Positions 1-11,215 of a stretch of DNA of 64,000 nt are shown in pieces; position 1 is the stretch's first letter; each line of letters starts with the position of its first letter. The DNA is from Tragulus kanchil (Eukaryota > Chordata > Mammalia > Artiodactyla > Tragulidae). Both the position numbers and the translations under genes were made by a program. The notes below the pieces were generated by a model. That model had not been told where the DNA came from and made no database searches. It worked only from the letters and a program-made list of their open reading frames with translations. The stretch is taken from assembly GCA_022376925.1 (NCBI GenBank), contig JAIOJX010000005.1:90555001-90619000 (forward strand). The letters run 5' to 3'.

Positions 1-137
1 TACCAAGCCTTCTCAAACTTTCCAAACTAAATAAGTAAGAAAGAACACTCCCTAACTCATCTGATAAGGCCAACATTACTCTGATACCAAAGCTAGACAA
101 AGACATTATAAAAATAACAACAATAAATACAAAAAAT
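1..137 (+). repeat. Older LINE-1 ORF2 fragment
   Basis: This stretch aligns by eye to the reverse-transcriptase part of the L1 ORF2 at about 7140-7250, including the run encoding TLIPK-like residues, but it is full of stops and indels. It is an old L1 piece lying directly upstream of the young full-length L1. The older L1 downstream (11237 onward) resumes about 0.6 kb further along ORF2, so the two may or may not be halves of one host L1. Confidence 0.65.
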
Positions 138-932
138 AGGAGGGGGGCCAAGATGGCAGAAGAATGAGAGGATGATCTCACCAGCTCCCCAGTATCACCA
201 GAACTAATCAAGAAATGAAACACCACCACCAAACCAGCCTCTAGACAACAAAAGAACCCCTCAGGTCAACAAGTGTCAGAGAGCAAGCTGCCATTAATTT
301 CCCAGAGCTCCCATACTAAGGGTCCCTGTAGCACAACCCCCACACTAGACCCAGCGGAGAGAGCTCTGGGAAGTGCGGCGGGAGGACACAAAGGCAGCAC
401 TCGGCATGAAAATCGTGCCGAGACAGTACAGGGACGCCGGGTGCCAGGTGAGCTGAGACAACCCTAGTGGGGGCGTGTGAAACGAAACAGCAAAATCCCC
501 CGTGGGTTGCAGCCTCAAAACCAGGCCCTAGCCGGACTGGGAAGCTCGCACCTGCATTTGGGGCTTAGTCCCTTATCTGGCAGTGCGCCCGCACTAGCAG
601 CTAGAACAGCCTGCGCAGCCCCAGAGCTGCAGCAAAGAAGCCAAGAACCTGGGATGAGTAGGCGCAGTCCTGCAGACAGCGGAGAGCCGCGGCAGAGAGA
701 ACCGGGAGAAGAGCAGGGGTTGAAGGCTACTAGAGGCAGGTGCGTAGTGGAACCGGTGAGCCGCCTCCAGCACCGGGCCCTGAAAGCACGGCCTCCGTCC
801 AATGGACTGGGAACCGCCCACCGTGCCCGCCCCAACCAGCATCTGAGCTGTCTACAGAGCCTTTATTTTGCGAAAAGCAAAAGAGAAACCAGAGCAACCG
901 GCTCTGCGAGGGTCTTGACTACAAAAACACCT
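138..932 (+). promoter_or_regulatory. L1 5' UTR, CpG-rich internal promoter
   Basis: This is the L1 5' end, markedly GC- and CpG-rich between about 360 and 830 compared with the AT-rich surroundings. In mammalian L1s this region holds the internal RNA polymerase II promoter. Open frames exist on both strands (477-944 plus, 515-835 minus), but open frames are expected in GC-rich DNA and I do not claim them as genes. Confidence 0.7.
148..157 (+). promoter_or_regulatory. YY1-like site at L1 5' end
   Basis: The sequence CCAAGATGGC lies within 20 bases of the element start. It matches the YY1 core found at the same place in other mammalian L1 5' UTRs, where YY1 helps fix the transcription start. 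Function here is inferred from that position. Confidence 0.6.
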
Positions 933-1486
933 GACCCTCACTGAAACCTAAGACATAAGCAGCCGCCTAGCCCCCACACTCGACCCCCACCAGTACAGAC
1001 TAGGAAAATCTTGGACAACATAAAGAGCAAACTGGTGGAAGGTCCACAGGCAGATGAGAAGATAAAACCAGGGACAGTATTTACCTTCTCTTTTTTTGTC
1101 TTTTCTTTTTAATTTTTTCTTAATTTTTAATTTTTTAATTTTAGTATTTTAAAACTTATTTTTTTTGTCACTGCTTCCTCTCTCTATTCTCTAACTGTAA
1201 AATCTTTTATATATACTACTATCCTCTATATAAATATTTCCTATCTTCCTGTCTCTACTATTCTCTTCCAGCTGTACTAAACTCTACTACACACTAAACT
1301 TTGTTACCTAACCCTACAAACTCCTTGCAACAACAATCTATTCCTTGTCACCACCCATACACTCTCCTCCTTCTCACCTCCAACACATGTTTTAGTTAAA
1401 AACTGCTTTCATTATAATATTCCAAGCTAGGACCTTGCCCTGGATCTGTTTTTCCAGGCAGTATTTTAATTAACTTAGAGCTTAAC

Positions 1487-1711
1487 GGTCAGGTATCAAC
1501 TTTTTTTTTTTTTTAATTATATTTTACTTTTAAGTTTTACAGAGTTTTGTTGTTTACAGATATGTATGTTCCCAGATTAGTCATATGTATATCCCCCCAA
1601 CCCACTCCTCTAGACCATCACACAACACCGCTGAAGGATCTCCTTTTCTCATAGATCAATGACTATAGCGACTGTCTTCACATATGATTGTACAGGTCAC
1701 GTACCAACTTT
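1487..1711 (-). mobile_element. Antisense L1 3' end inserted in L1 5' UTR
   Basis: From the T tract at 1501 to about 1694 the sequence is the reverse complement of an L1 3' UTR tail (compare 9995-10125 and 13255-13445), including the complement of the sequence before AATAAA. It is flanked by 17-bp direct repeats at 1487-1503 (GGTCAGGTATCAACTTT) and 1695-1711 (GGTCACGTACCAACTTT) with two mismatches. That is what an old, 5'-truncated L1 insertion in antisense orientation leaves. Confidence 0.8.
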
Positions 1712-2549
1712 GATTGCACCATTTGCCAGAAAAATTTCCTATACTTTATCCCTGTAAGACTGTTCAGTTGTGGTTACTGATGTGTATGTATGTATATTTT
1801 TCCATTATGTTAGAAAATATTTCCATGATTTTATGACTACCATCTATCAGTTATGCACCCCTTATTTGCATAATTTTATGACTGTCATCTATCAGGTATG
1901 CACCCCTTGTTCCTCATATGCTTATATTTTAACTAATACCACTGAACACCATAAGCAAACAAGACACAGGGCCTACACTCTCCAAACAAACCAAGGACCC
2001 TCACTGAAACCTAAGACATAAGCAGCCGCCTAGCCCCCACACTCGACCCCCACCAGTACAGACTAGGAAAATCTTGGACAACATAAAGAGCAAACTGGTG
2101 GAAGGTCCACAGGCAGATGAGAAGATAAAACCAGGGACAGTATTTACCTTCTCTTTTTTTGTCTTTTCTTTTTAATTTTTTCTTAATTTTTAATTTTTTA
2201 ATTTTAGTATTTTAAAACTTATTTTTTTTGTCACTGCTTCCTCTCTCTATTCTCTAACTGTAAAATCTTTTATATATACTACTATCCTCTATATAAATAT
2301 TTCCTATCTTCCTGTCTCTACTATTCTCTTCCAGCTGTACTAAACTCTACTACACACTAAACTTTGTTACCTAACCCTACAAACTCCTTGCAACAACAAT
2401 CTATTCCTTGTCACCACCCATACACTCTCCTCCTTCTCACCTCCAACACATGTTTTAGTTAAAAACTGCTTTCATTATAATATTCCAAGCTAGGACCTTG
2501 CCCTGGATCTGTTTTTCCAGGCAGTATTTTAATTAACTTAGAGCTTAAC

Positions 2550-2774
2550 GGTCAGGTATCAACTTTTTTTTTTTTTTAATTATATTTTACTTTTAAGTTT
2601 TACAGAGTTTTGTTGTTTACAGATATGTATGTTCCCAGATTAGTCATATGTATATCCCCCCAACCCACTCCTCTAGACCATCACACAACACCGCTGAAGG
2701 ATCTCCTTTTCTCATAGATCAATGACTATAGCGACTGTCTTCACATATGATTGTACAGGTCACGTACCAACTTT
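2550..2774 (-). mobile_element. Second copy of antisense L1 tail (by D1)
   Basis: Same antisense L1 3' end and 17-bp flanking repeats as at 1487-1711, shifted by the 1063-bp period of D1. Confidence 0.8.
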
Positions 2775-3291
2775 GATTGCACCATTTGCCAGAAAAATTT
2801 CCTATACTTTATCCCTGTAAGACTGTTCAGTTGTGGTTACTGATGTGTATGTATGTATATTTTTCCATTATGTTAGAAAATATTTCCATGATTTTATGAC
2901 TACCATCTATCAGTTATGCACCCCTTATTTGCATAATTTTATGACTGTCATCTATCAGGTATGCACCCCTTGTTCCTCATATGCTTATATTTTAACTAAT
3001 ACCACTGAACACCATAAGCAAACAAGACACAGGGCCTACACTCCCTGGCCAGAGATCAAACCAAGGATCCTCAGAGTGGAAGCCCTGATTCCAAGAACCT
3101 AGACTATCAAAGAACACACAACACTAGAGATTATCCACCTGCAAACGAGACCTAACAGCACCTAAGACACAAACCACTGAACCCTTCTACAAGGACAGAA
3201 ACAAAAAGAAAGGGAGAATTCAACCACAAAGCCTGGGGTGAAAAGACCTCCAACACACAGACACCACAAAGAAACAAAAATTAACATAACA

Positions 3292-4176
3292 ATGAAAAGA
3301 CAGAGAAACACTGAACAAATGAAGGAACAAATCAGAGAAACACAGTTACAAATGACAGAAGATGAGATAGACAAATGATCTAAAGGAGAATTCAGAAGAG
3401 CGATACTACCGAGAATTCAAAACACCAAAAACAGAATATGAGAGGAAATTAGTGCACTGAGAAGAGACATGCAAGAAATGAAAAACAAACAAATGGAGAC
3501 AAACAACTCAATTGCTGAACTTAAAAATACTATAGAAGGTCTCAACAGTAGAGTATCAGAGGCGGAAGAATGGATAATTGAGCTGGAAGACAGAATGGTG
3601 GAAATAACTGCTGAAGAACAGAATGAAGCACAAAGAATAAAAAGAACTGAGGATAGCCTAAGAAACCTACGGGACAATATCAAACGCACCAATATTAGAA
3701 TTACAGGAGTCCCAGAAGAAGAAGAGGGAAAGAGAGGCTATGAAAAAATTCTTCAAGCAGTTATAGTTGAAAACTTCTTCAGCATGGGAAAGGAAATAGT
3801 CAACCAAGTCCAAGAAGCACTAAGAGTTCCATACAGGATAAACCCCAGAAGAAACACACCAAGGCACATTCTAATAAAGCTAACACAGACTAAATATAAA
3901 GACAGAATACTTAAAGCAGCTAGGAGCAAACAACAAATAACATATAAAGGAAACCCCATACATTTAACTGCGGATATTTCAACAGAAACCCTGAAGGCCA
4001 AGAGAGAATGGCAGAACACATTTAAACGGCTAAAAGAGAATAAACTACAACCAAGAATTCTCTACCCAGCAAGAATCTCATTCAGAATTGATGGAGAATT
4101 CTCAGACAGACAAAAACTAAAAGAACTCTGTACCACAAAACCAGCCCTACAACAAGTGTTAAAGGGCCTGATATAG
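3292..4176 (+). pseudogene. LINE-1 ORF1 (RNA-binding chaperone), two in-frame stops
   Basis: L1 ORF1 encodes a trimeric coiled-coil protein that binds L1 RNA and acts as a nucleic-acid chaperone in the L1 ribonucleoprotein. The frame starts at ATG 3292 (MKRQRNTEQM...) and would be 294 codons, but TGA stops occur at 3376 and 3439. Both sit where an Arg codon CGA would fit, so both look like CpG decay. After ATG 3469 it is open for 235 codons. These hold a heptad-rich coiled coil (about residues 1-55 of that part), an RRM-like segment (IRITGVPEEEE) and the conserved C-terminal domain (ARSKQQITYKGNPIHLTADIS and onward). The last 145 bases are repeated at 5128-5272 by duplication D2. Confidence 0.9.
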
Positions 4177-4272
4177 CCAATAAATACAAGAGTAGAAGAA
4201 GTCCTACAAATCAAACCCCAAATATCTAAGAAGATGACAATAGGAACATTCGTATCAATAATTACTTTTAGG

Positions 4273-4446
4273 GCTTCCCTTGTGGCTCAGTGGATAAGAA
4301 CCTGTCTGCCAATGCAAGAGGCACAGGTTCAGTCCCTGAACCAGGAAGATCCCATATACTGCAGAGCAGCTAAACCCAAACATCAACAAAGACCCAGCAC
4401 AGCCAAAACTAAATAAATAAAAGGTGTTTTAAAAAAATAATAATAA
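4273..4446 (+). mobile_element. CHR-type SINE (short form) between L1 ORFs
   Basis: A tRNA-derived head starts GGCTTCCCTTGTGGCTCAGTG and is followed by a B-box-like GGTTCAGTCCC. The tail is AAATAAATAAA. It is flanked by 16-bp direct repeats AATAATTACTTTTAGG at 4257-4272 and 4447-4462. It sits in the ORF1-ORF2 spacer of L1-A. Confidence 0.85.
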
Positions 4447-4462
4447 AATAATTACTTTTAGG

Positions 4463-4604
4463 GGAATTCCATGGTGGTCCAGTGGCTAAGACTCTGTGCT
4501 CCCAATGCAGGGGGCCCAGGTTCAATCCTTGGTCAGGGAACTAGAGCCCACATGCTACAACTGAGAGCCAATCCAGCCAAATAAATATAAATAAAAATTT
4601 AAAA
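4463..4604 (+). mobile_element. Second CHR-type SINE beside the first
   Basis: A tRNA-Glu-like head (TGGTGGTCCAGTGGCTAAGAC, then GGTTCAATCC as B box) and an AT-rich tail ending in AAATATAAATAAAAA. It begins immediately after the right flanking repeat of the preceding SINE, so the two hit the same spacer site. Confidence 0.8.
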
Positions 4605-4620
4605 AATTAATTTTAATATA

Positions 4621-5127
4621 AATGGACTATACACTCCAACCAAAAGAAACAAACTGGCTGAATGGATTCAAAAACAAGACCCATATATACGCTGTTTACA
4701 AGAAACCCACTTCAGATCTAAAGACATTCATAGACTGAAAGTGAGAGGATGGAAAAAGATTTTCCATGCAAATGGAAATCAAAAGAAAGCTGGAGTAGCA
4801 ATCCTCATATCAGACAAAATAGACTTTAAAATGAAGAAGATTATAAGAGACAAGGCAGGACACTACATAATGATCAAGGGATTGATCCAAGAGGAAGACA
4901 TGACAGTCATAAATATCTATCCACCCAGCACAGGTGCACCTCAATACGTAAGACAAACACCTTCAGACATAAAAGAGGAAATCAACAATAACACAATAAT
5001 AGTAGGAGACTTTAACACTCCTCTCACACCAATGGACAGATCATCCAAACAGAAAATGAATAAAGAAACACAAGCCTTAAATGAGACACTAGAAGAGATG
5101 GACCTCATGGATATCTTTAGGACCTTG
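4621..5127 (+). pseudogene. LINE-1 ORF2 N-terminus, truncated copy (D2)
   Basis: The first copy of the ORF2 endonuclease start (NGLYTPTKRNKLAEW...) is open but is cut at 5127 by the D2 join. After the join it runs into ORF1 sequence and stops at 5137-5139. It contains the QETHF and GDFNTPL motifs of the apurinic-like endonuclease. It is a product of the duplication, not a separate gene. Confidence 0.85.
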
Positions 5128-5368
5128 AAAAGAGAATAAACTACAACCAAGAATTCTCTACCCAGCAAGAATCTCATTCAGAATTGATGGAGAATTCTCA
5201 GACAGACAAAAACTAAAAGAACTCTGTACCACAAAACCAGCCCTACAACAAGTGTTAAAGGGCCTGATATAGCCAATAAATACAAGAGTAGAAGAAGTCC
5301 TACAAATCAAACCCCAAATATCTAAGAAGATGACAATAGGAACATTCGTATCAATAATTACTTTTAGG

Positions 5369-5542
5369 GCTTCCCTTGTGGCTCAGTGGATAAGAACCTG
5401 TCTGCCAATGCAAGAGGCACAGGTTCAGTCCCTGAACCAGGAAGATCCCATATACTGCAGAGCAGCTAAACCCAAACATCAACAAAGACCCAGCACAGCC
5501 AAAACTAAATAAATAAAAGGTGTTTTAAAAAAATAATAATAA
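5369..5542 (+). mobile_element. Copy of CHR SINE 4273-4446 (by D2)
   Basis: Identical by eye to the SINE at 4273-4446, displaced 1096 bp. Confidence 0.85.
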
Positions 5543-5558
5543 AATAATTACTTTTAGG

Positions 5559-5700
5559 GGAATTCCATGGTGGTCCAGTGGCTAAGACTCTGTGCTCCCA
5601 ATGCAGGGGGCCCAGGTTCAATCCTTGGTCAGGGAACTAGAGCCCACATGCTACAACTGAGAGCCAATCCAGCCAAATAAATATAAATAAAAATTTAAAA
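5559..5700 (+). mobile_element. Copy of CHR SINE 4463-4604 (by D2)
   Basis: Identical by eye to the SINE at 4463-4604, displaced 1096 bp. The ORF2 frame begins about 15 bases after its tail. Confidence 0.8.
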
Positions 5701-5716
5701 AATTAATTTTAATATA

Positions 5717-8700
5717 AATGGACTATACACTCCAACCAAAAGAAACAAACTGGCTGAATGGATTCAAAAACAAGACCCATATATACGCTGTTTACAAGAA
5801 ACCCACTTCAGATCTAAAGACATTCATAGACTGAAAGTGAGAGGATGGAAAAAGATTTTCCATGCAAATGGAAATCAAAAGAAAGCTGGAGTAGCAATCC
5901 TCATATCAGACAAAATAGACTTTAAAATGAAGAAGATTATAAGAGACAAGGCAGGACACTACATAATGATCAAGGGATTGATCCAAGAGGAAGACATGAC
6001 AGTCATAAATATCTATCCACCCAGCACAGGTGCACCTCAATACGTAAGACAAACACCTTCAGACATAAAAGAGGAAATCAACAATAACACAATAATAGTA
6101 GGAGACTTTAACACTCCTCTCACACCAATGGACAGATCATCCAAACAGAAAATGAATAAAGAAACACAAGCCTTAAATGAGACACTAGAAGAGATGGACC
6201 TCATGGATATCTTTAGGACCTTGCATCCAAAAGCAGAAGAATACACTTTCTTCTCAAGTGCTCATGGAACATTCTCCATGACAGACCACCTCTTGGGCCA
6301 CAAATCAAACCTCAGTCAATTCAAGAAAAATGAAATGATACCAACCATCTTCTCTGATCACAATGCGGTGAGACTAGAGATCAATTACAAGGGAAAAAAA
6401 ACCACTAAAAACACAAACACATGGAGATTAAACAACACATACAAAAAGACCCAACTGATCATTGAGGAAATCAAAGGAGAAATAAAAAAATTCCTAGAAG
6501 AAAATGACAATGAACACACGACAGTGCAAAACCTATGGGATACTGCAAAAGCACTTCTAAGAGGGAAGTTTATAGCAATTCAATCCCACCTCAAGAAACT
6601 AGGAAAATCTCAAACAGACGACCTAACCTTACGCTTAAAACAACTGGAGAAAGAAGAACAAAAACACCCCAAAGCCAGCAGAAGAAGGGAAATCATAAAG
6701 ATCACAGCAGAAATAAATGGAAAAAAAACGAAAGAAACAATAGTAAAGATAAATAAAACAAAAAGCTGGTTCTTCGAAAAGGTAAATAAAAGTGACAAGC
6801 CACTGGCCAGACTCATCAAGAAAAAGAGAAGAACCAGGTCACCAAAATCAAAAATGAAAAAGGAGAGATTACAACAGATAATGCAGAAATCCAAAGGATT
6901 CTAAGAGACTATTATGAACAACTCTGTGGCAACAAACTGGACAACCTGGAAGAAATGGACAGTTTCTTGGGGAAGATTAATCTCCCAAGACTGAGCCAGG
7001 AAGAAACAGAAACTTTGAACAAGCCAATCACAAGCTCAGAAATCGACGCTGTGATCAAAAATCTACCCAAAAATAAAAGCCCAGGGCCAGATGGTTTCAC
7101 AGCCGAATTCCACCAAACATTTAAAGAAGAGCTAATGCCTGTCCTTCTAAAACTCTTTCAAACAACTGCACAGGAAGGAACACTTCCAAACACATTCTAT
7201 GAGGCCGCCATCACCCTGATACCAAAGCAAGGCAAAGACAACACAAACCAAGAAAATTATAAGCCAATTTCACTGATGAACTTAGACGCCAAAATCCTCA
7301 ACAAAATCCTAGCAAACAGAATTCAACAACACATCAAAAAGCTCATACATCATGATCAAGTTGGGTTCATCCCAGGCATACAAGGATTCTTCAATATCCG
7401 CAAATCAATCAATGTGATACGCCATATCAACAAATTGAGAGACAAAAACCACATGATTATCTCAATAGATGCAGAGAAAGCCTTCGACAAAGTACAACAC
7501 CCATTTATGATCAAAACTCTTCAGAAAATGGGCATAGAAGGAACCTATCTCAACATAGTGAAAGCCATCTATGAGAAGCCCACAGTGAACATTATCCTCA
7601 ATGGTGAAAAACTGAAAGCATTTCCTCTAAGATCAGGAACAAGACAAGGGTGTCCACTTTCACCACTACTATTCAACATACTCCTGGAAGTTCTAGCAAC
7701 AACAATAAGAGAAGAGAAAGAAATCAAAGGAATCCAGATTGGAAAAGAAGAAGTCAAACTCTCTCTATTTGCAGATGACATGATATTATACATAGATAAT
7801 CCCAAAGACACTATTACAAAACTACTAGAGTTAATCAGTGAATTCAGCAAAGTCGCAGGATACAAAACCAATATACAGAAATCACTGGCATTCCTATACA
7901 CAAACAAGGAAAAATCAGAAAACGAAATCAAAGAGGCAATCCCCTTCACCATCACAACCAAAAGAATCAAATATCTAGGAATAAACCTACCCAAAGAAAC
8001 AAAAGAACTGTACACAGAAAATTACAAGACACTCATGAGAGACATTAAAGAAGACTTAAACAGATGTAGAGATATTCCATGTTCCTGGGTCAGAAGAATC
8101 AATATTGTGAAAATGACCATACTACCAAATGTCATCTATAGATTCAATGCGATCCCTATCAAACTTCCAATGACATTCTTCACAGAAATAGATCAAAGAA
8201 TAACACAGTTCATATGGAAACACAAAAGACCTCGAAGGCTTCCCCTAGTGGTCCAGTGGGTAAAGACACCACCTTGCAGTGCAAGGGGCGCTGGTTCCAT
8301 CCCTGGCCTGGGAAGATCCCACATACCACGGAGCGGCTGGACCGATGTGTCCAATTACCGAGCCGGAGCTCTGGCGCGTGTGCGCCCAGAGCCGGTGCTC
8401 TGCGACGACAGTGGCCACCGCGATGGGAGGCCCACAGGAGCCAAAGAACAAAGACGGATGAAAATAGAGAAATGAAAGGCCAATAGAAGTGTCCCGCCCA
8501 TCCCCCTCCCTCCCCACCCCACCCTTCAAAAGATAAATAAATAAATAAATAAAAACAAAAGACCTCGAATAGCCAAAGCAATCCTGAGGAAGAAGAATGG
8601 AGCTGGAGGGATCAGCCTCCCCAACTTCAGACTCTACTACAAAGCAACAGTCAAGACAGTATGGTACTGGCACAAAACAGAAATATTGACCAATGGAACA

Positions 8701-9818
8701 AGATAGAGAACCCAGAGATAAACCCACACACCTATGGGTACCTTATTTTTGACAAAGGAGGCAAAACTATAAAATGGGACAAAGATAGCCTCTTCAACAA
8801 ATGGTGCTGGGAGAATTGGACAGCTACATGCAAAAAAATGAAGCTGGAACATTCCCTGACACCATACACTAAGATCAACTCAAAATGGATTAAAGACCTA
8901 AATGGAAGACCAGAAACCATCAAACTCTTAGAGGAGAATATAGGCAACACACTCAAGGACATAAATCAAAGCAAGATCTTCTCTGATCCACCTACTAGAA
9001 TATCGGAACTCAAAAGAAAAATGAACATGTGGGACCTATGAAACTTAAAAGCTTTTGTACAGCAAAAGAAATCACAAAAAACTGAACAGACACCCCACAG
9101 AATGGGAGAAAATCATAGCAAATGAAACAACAGACAAAGAATTCATCTCCAAATCTACAAGCAACACAGACAACTCAGCACCGGAAAAACGAACAATCCA
9201 ATCAAAAAATGGGAAAAGGACCTAAACAGACACCTCTCCAAAGAGGACATACACATGGCCCAAAAGCACATGAAACGATGCTCAACTTCACTTATAACTA
9301 GAGAAATGCAAATCAAAACTACAATGAGATATCACCTCACACCCATCAGCATGGCCATCATCCACAAATTGACAGACAATAAATGCTGGAGAGGGTGCGG
9401 AGAAAAGGGAACCCTCCTGCATTGCTGGTGGGAATGTCAATTGATACAGCCTCTATGGAAGACAGTCTGGAGATTTCTTAAAAAACTAAAACTAGAAGCA
9501 CCATACGACCCAGCAATCCCACTCTTAGGCTTATACCCTGATGAAATCAAATCTGAAAGAAGCACCTGTACCCCAATGTTCATTGCAGCTCTCTATACAA
9601 TAGCTAGAACATGGAAGGAACCTAGATGCCCATCGATGAACGAATGGATCCAAAGGCCCTGGTACATATATACAATGGAATACTACACAGCTTTAAAGAG
9701 AAATGCAGAAGAATCAGCCCTAATGAGGTGGCTGGATCTAGAACGTATCATCAAAAGCGAAGTCAGTCAGAAAGAGAAGGACAAATACAGTATATTAACA
9801 CATATATATGGAATCTAG
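5717..9818 (+). pseudogene. LINE-1 ORF2 (endonuclease-reverse transcriptase), broken
   Basis: ORF2 nicks target DNA and copies L1 RNA into the nick. The endonuclease part runs 5717-6904 (QETHF, GVAILIS, GDFNTPL, later SDHNAVRLE). A frameshift near 6835 follows. The reverse transcriptase is open from about 6844 and contains [32 protein letters not shown] and the catalytic FADD at about 7768-7779. A 318-bp SINE interrupts it at 8237. The downstream frame resumes at 8570, with frameshifts near 8690, 9038, 9085 and 9150. The C-terminal part (9219-9818) keeps the C-x3-C-x7-H-x4-C motif (CWRGCG...HCWWEC) and ends ILTHIYGI. With the frames joined, domain order and length suit a full-length L1 ORF2, but this copy is inactive. 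Confidence 0.92.
8237..8554 (+). mobile_element. Young long CHR-type SINE in L1 ORF2
   Basis: It starts GGCTTCCCCTAGTGGTCCAG with a tRNA-Glu-like A box (TGGTCCAGTGGGTAAAGAC) and a B box (GGTTCCATCCC). A tRNA-unrelated middle, a C-rich segment (8499-8525) and an (AAAT)n tail follow. It is flanked by perfect 15-bp repeats ACAAAAGACCTCGAA at 8222-8236 and 8555-8569, so it inserted after L1-A did. It belongs to the same subfamily as 18483-18797 and 49484-49816. Confidence 0.93.
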
Positions 9819-10111
9819 TAGGATGGTGATGATGGCGCATGCAGTGAAGCAACGGAAAGACAGACATGGACAGTGGACATATGGATATTGTGGGGAAGGA
9901 ACAGAGGGTGGGAGGCATAAAGGAAGTAGCATGAAGGCCTGTACTATCATAAGTGAAGAAAATAGCTCTAGTCATTGCTCTGTGAGAAAAGGGGATCCTT
10001 CAGGGGTGCTGTGTGATGGCTGGGAGGGGTGGTAAGAGGGGGATATACATGTGACTGATCTGGGAACATGCATGTCTGTAAACAACAAAACTCTGTAAAA
10101 GTTAAAAGTAA

Positions 10112-10117
10112 AATAAA
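10112..10117 (+). terminator. L1 poly(A) signal AATAAA (first copy)
   Basis: AATAAA lies 8 bases before an A tract at the end of the L1 3' UTR. A second copy produced by D3 is at 11210-11215. Confidence 0.75.
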
Positions 10118-10316
10118 GGTCCAAAAAAAAAAAAGAAATCATAAAGTCAGAAGAAATCCCACTAAGCATTCCTAAACACAAACAATAAAAAATCAGAAAA
10201 TATAAGTACAGATGCAATCCCCTTCACTAACGCAACCTAAAGAATAAAGTACCTAGGAATAAACAAAAGAACTGTACACAGAAAATTACAAGACACTCAT
10301 GAGAGAAATTAAAGAA

Positions 10317-10916
10317 GACCTAAACAGACACCTCTCCAAAGAGGACATACACATGGCCCAAAAGCACATGAAACGATGCTCAACTTCACTTATAACTAGA
10401 GAAATGCAAATCAAAACTACAATGAGATATCACCTCACACCCATCAGCATGGCCATCATCCACAAATTGACAGACAATAAATGCTGGAGAGGGTGCGGAG
10501 AAAAGGGAACCCTCCTGCATTGCTGGTGGGAATGTCAATTGATACAGCCTCTATGGAAGACAGTCTGGAGATTTCTTAAAAAACTAAAACTAGAAGCACC
10601 ATACGACCCAGCAATCCCACTCTTAGGCTTATACCCTGATGAAATCAAATCTGAAAGAAGCACCTGTACCCCAATGTTCATTGCAGCTCTCTATACAATA
10701 GCTAGAACATGGAAGGAACCTAGATGCCCATCGATGAACGAATGGATCCAAAGGCCCTGGTACATATATACAATGGAATACTACACAGCTTTAAAGAGAA
10801 ATGCAGAAGAATCAGCCCTAATGAGGTGGCTGGATCTAGAACGTATCATCAAAAGCGAAGTCAGTCAGAAAGAGAAGGACAAATACAGTATATTAACACA
10901 TATATATGGAATCTAG
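10317..10916 (+). pseudogene. Second copy of LINE-1 ORF2 C-terminus (by D3)
   Basis: Repeats 9219-9818 with the cysteine motif and the same ILTHIYGI end. An ATG at 10299 comes from flanking L1 sequence joined in frame, so the 205-codon frame starting there is a product of the join. Confidence 0.9.
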
Positions 10917-11209
10917 TAGGATGGTGATGATGGCGCATGCAGTGAAGCAACGGAAAGACAGACATGGACAGTGGACATATGGATATTGTGGGGAAGGAAC
11001 AGAGGGTGGGAGGCATAAAGGAAGTAGCATGAAGGCCTGTACTATCATAAGTGAAGAAAATAGCTCTAGTCATTGCTCTGTGAGAAAAGGGGATCCTTCA
11101 GGGGTGCTGTGTGATGGCTGGGAGGGGTGGTAAGAGGGGGATATACATGTGACTGATCTGGGAACATGCATGTCTGTAAACAACAAAACTCTGTAAAAGT
11201 TAAAAGTAA

Positions 11210-11215
11210 AATAAA
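11210..11215 (+). terminator. L1 poly(A) signal AATAAA (second copy)
   Basis: This is the copy followed by the terminal 16-base A tract (11221-11236) and then by non-L1-A flank. Confidence 0.75.

Larger units (their letters stand above)
933..3045. repeat. Tandem duplication D1 (933-1982 and 1996-3045)
   Basis: Two copies of 1050 bp in the L1 5' UTR, period 1063, separated by 13 bp. The end of copy 1 is a degraded version of the right flank of copy 2: both read through AAACCAAGGA, but copy 1 has lost several bases just before it. Confidence 0.95.
4032..6223. repeat. Tandem duplication D2 (4032-5127 and 5128-6223)
   Basis: Two abutting 1096-bp copies with a blunt join between 5127 and 5128. 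Each holds the end of ORF1, two SINEs and the start of ORF2. The join runs from ORF2 (…AGGACCTTG) straight back into ORF1 (AAAAGAGAATAAAC). Confidence 0.97.

Noticed and set aside
477..944. 155-codon frame in the L1 5' UTR, and antisense frames at 515-842, as an ORF0-like gene
   Set aside because: GC-rich DNA lowers stop frequency, and I see no similarity to known ORF0 or splice donor evidence.
4279..4360. tRNA genes at SINE heads
   Set aside because: A and B boxes are present, but there is no cloverleaf-competent acceptor or anticodon arm, and a SINE body follows. They are tRNA-derived SINE promoters.
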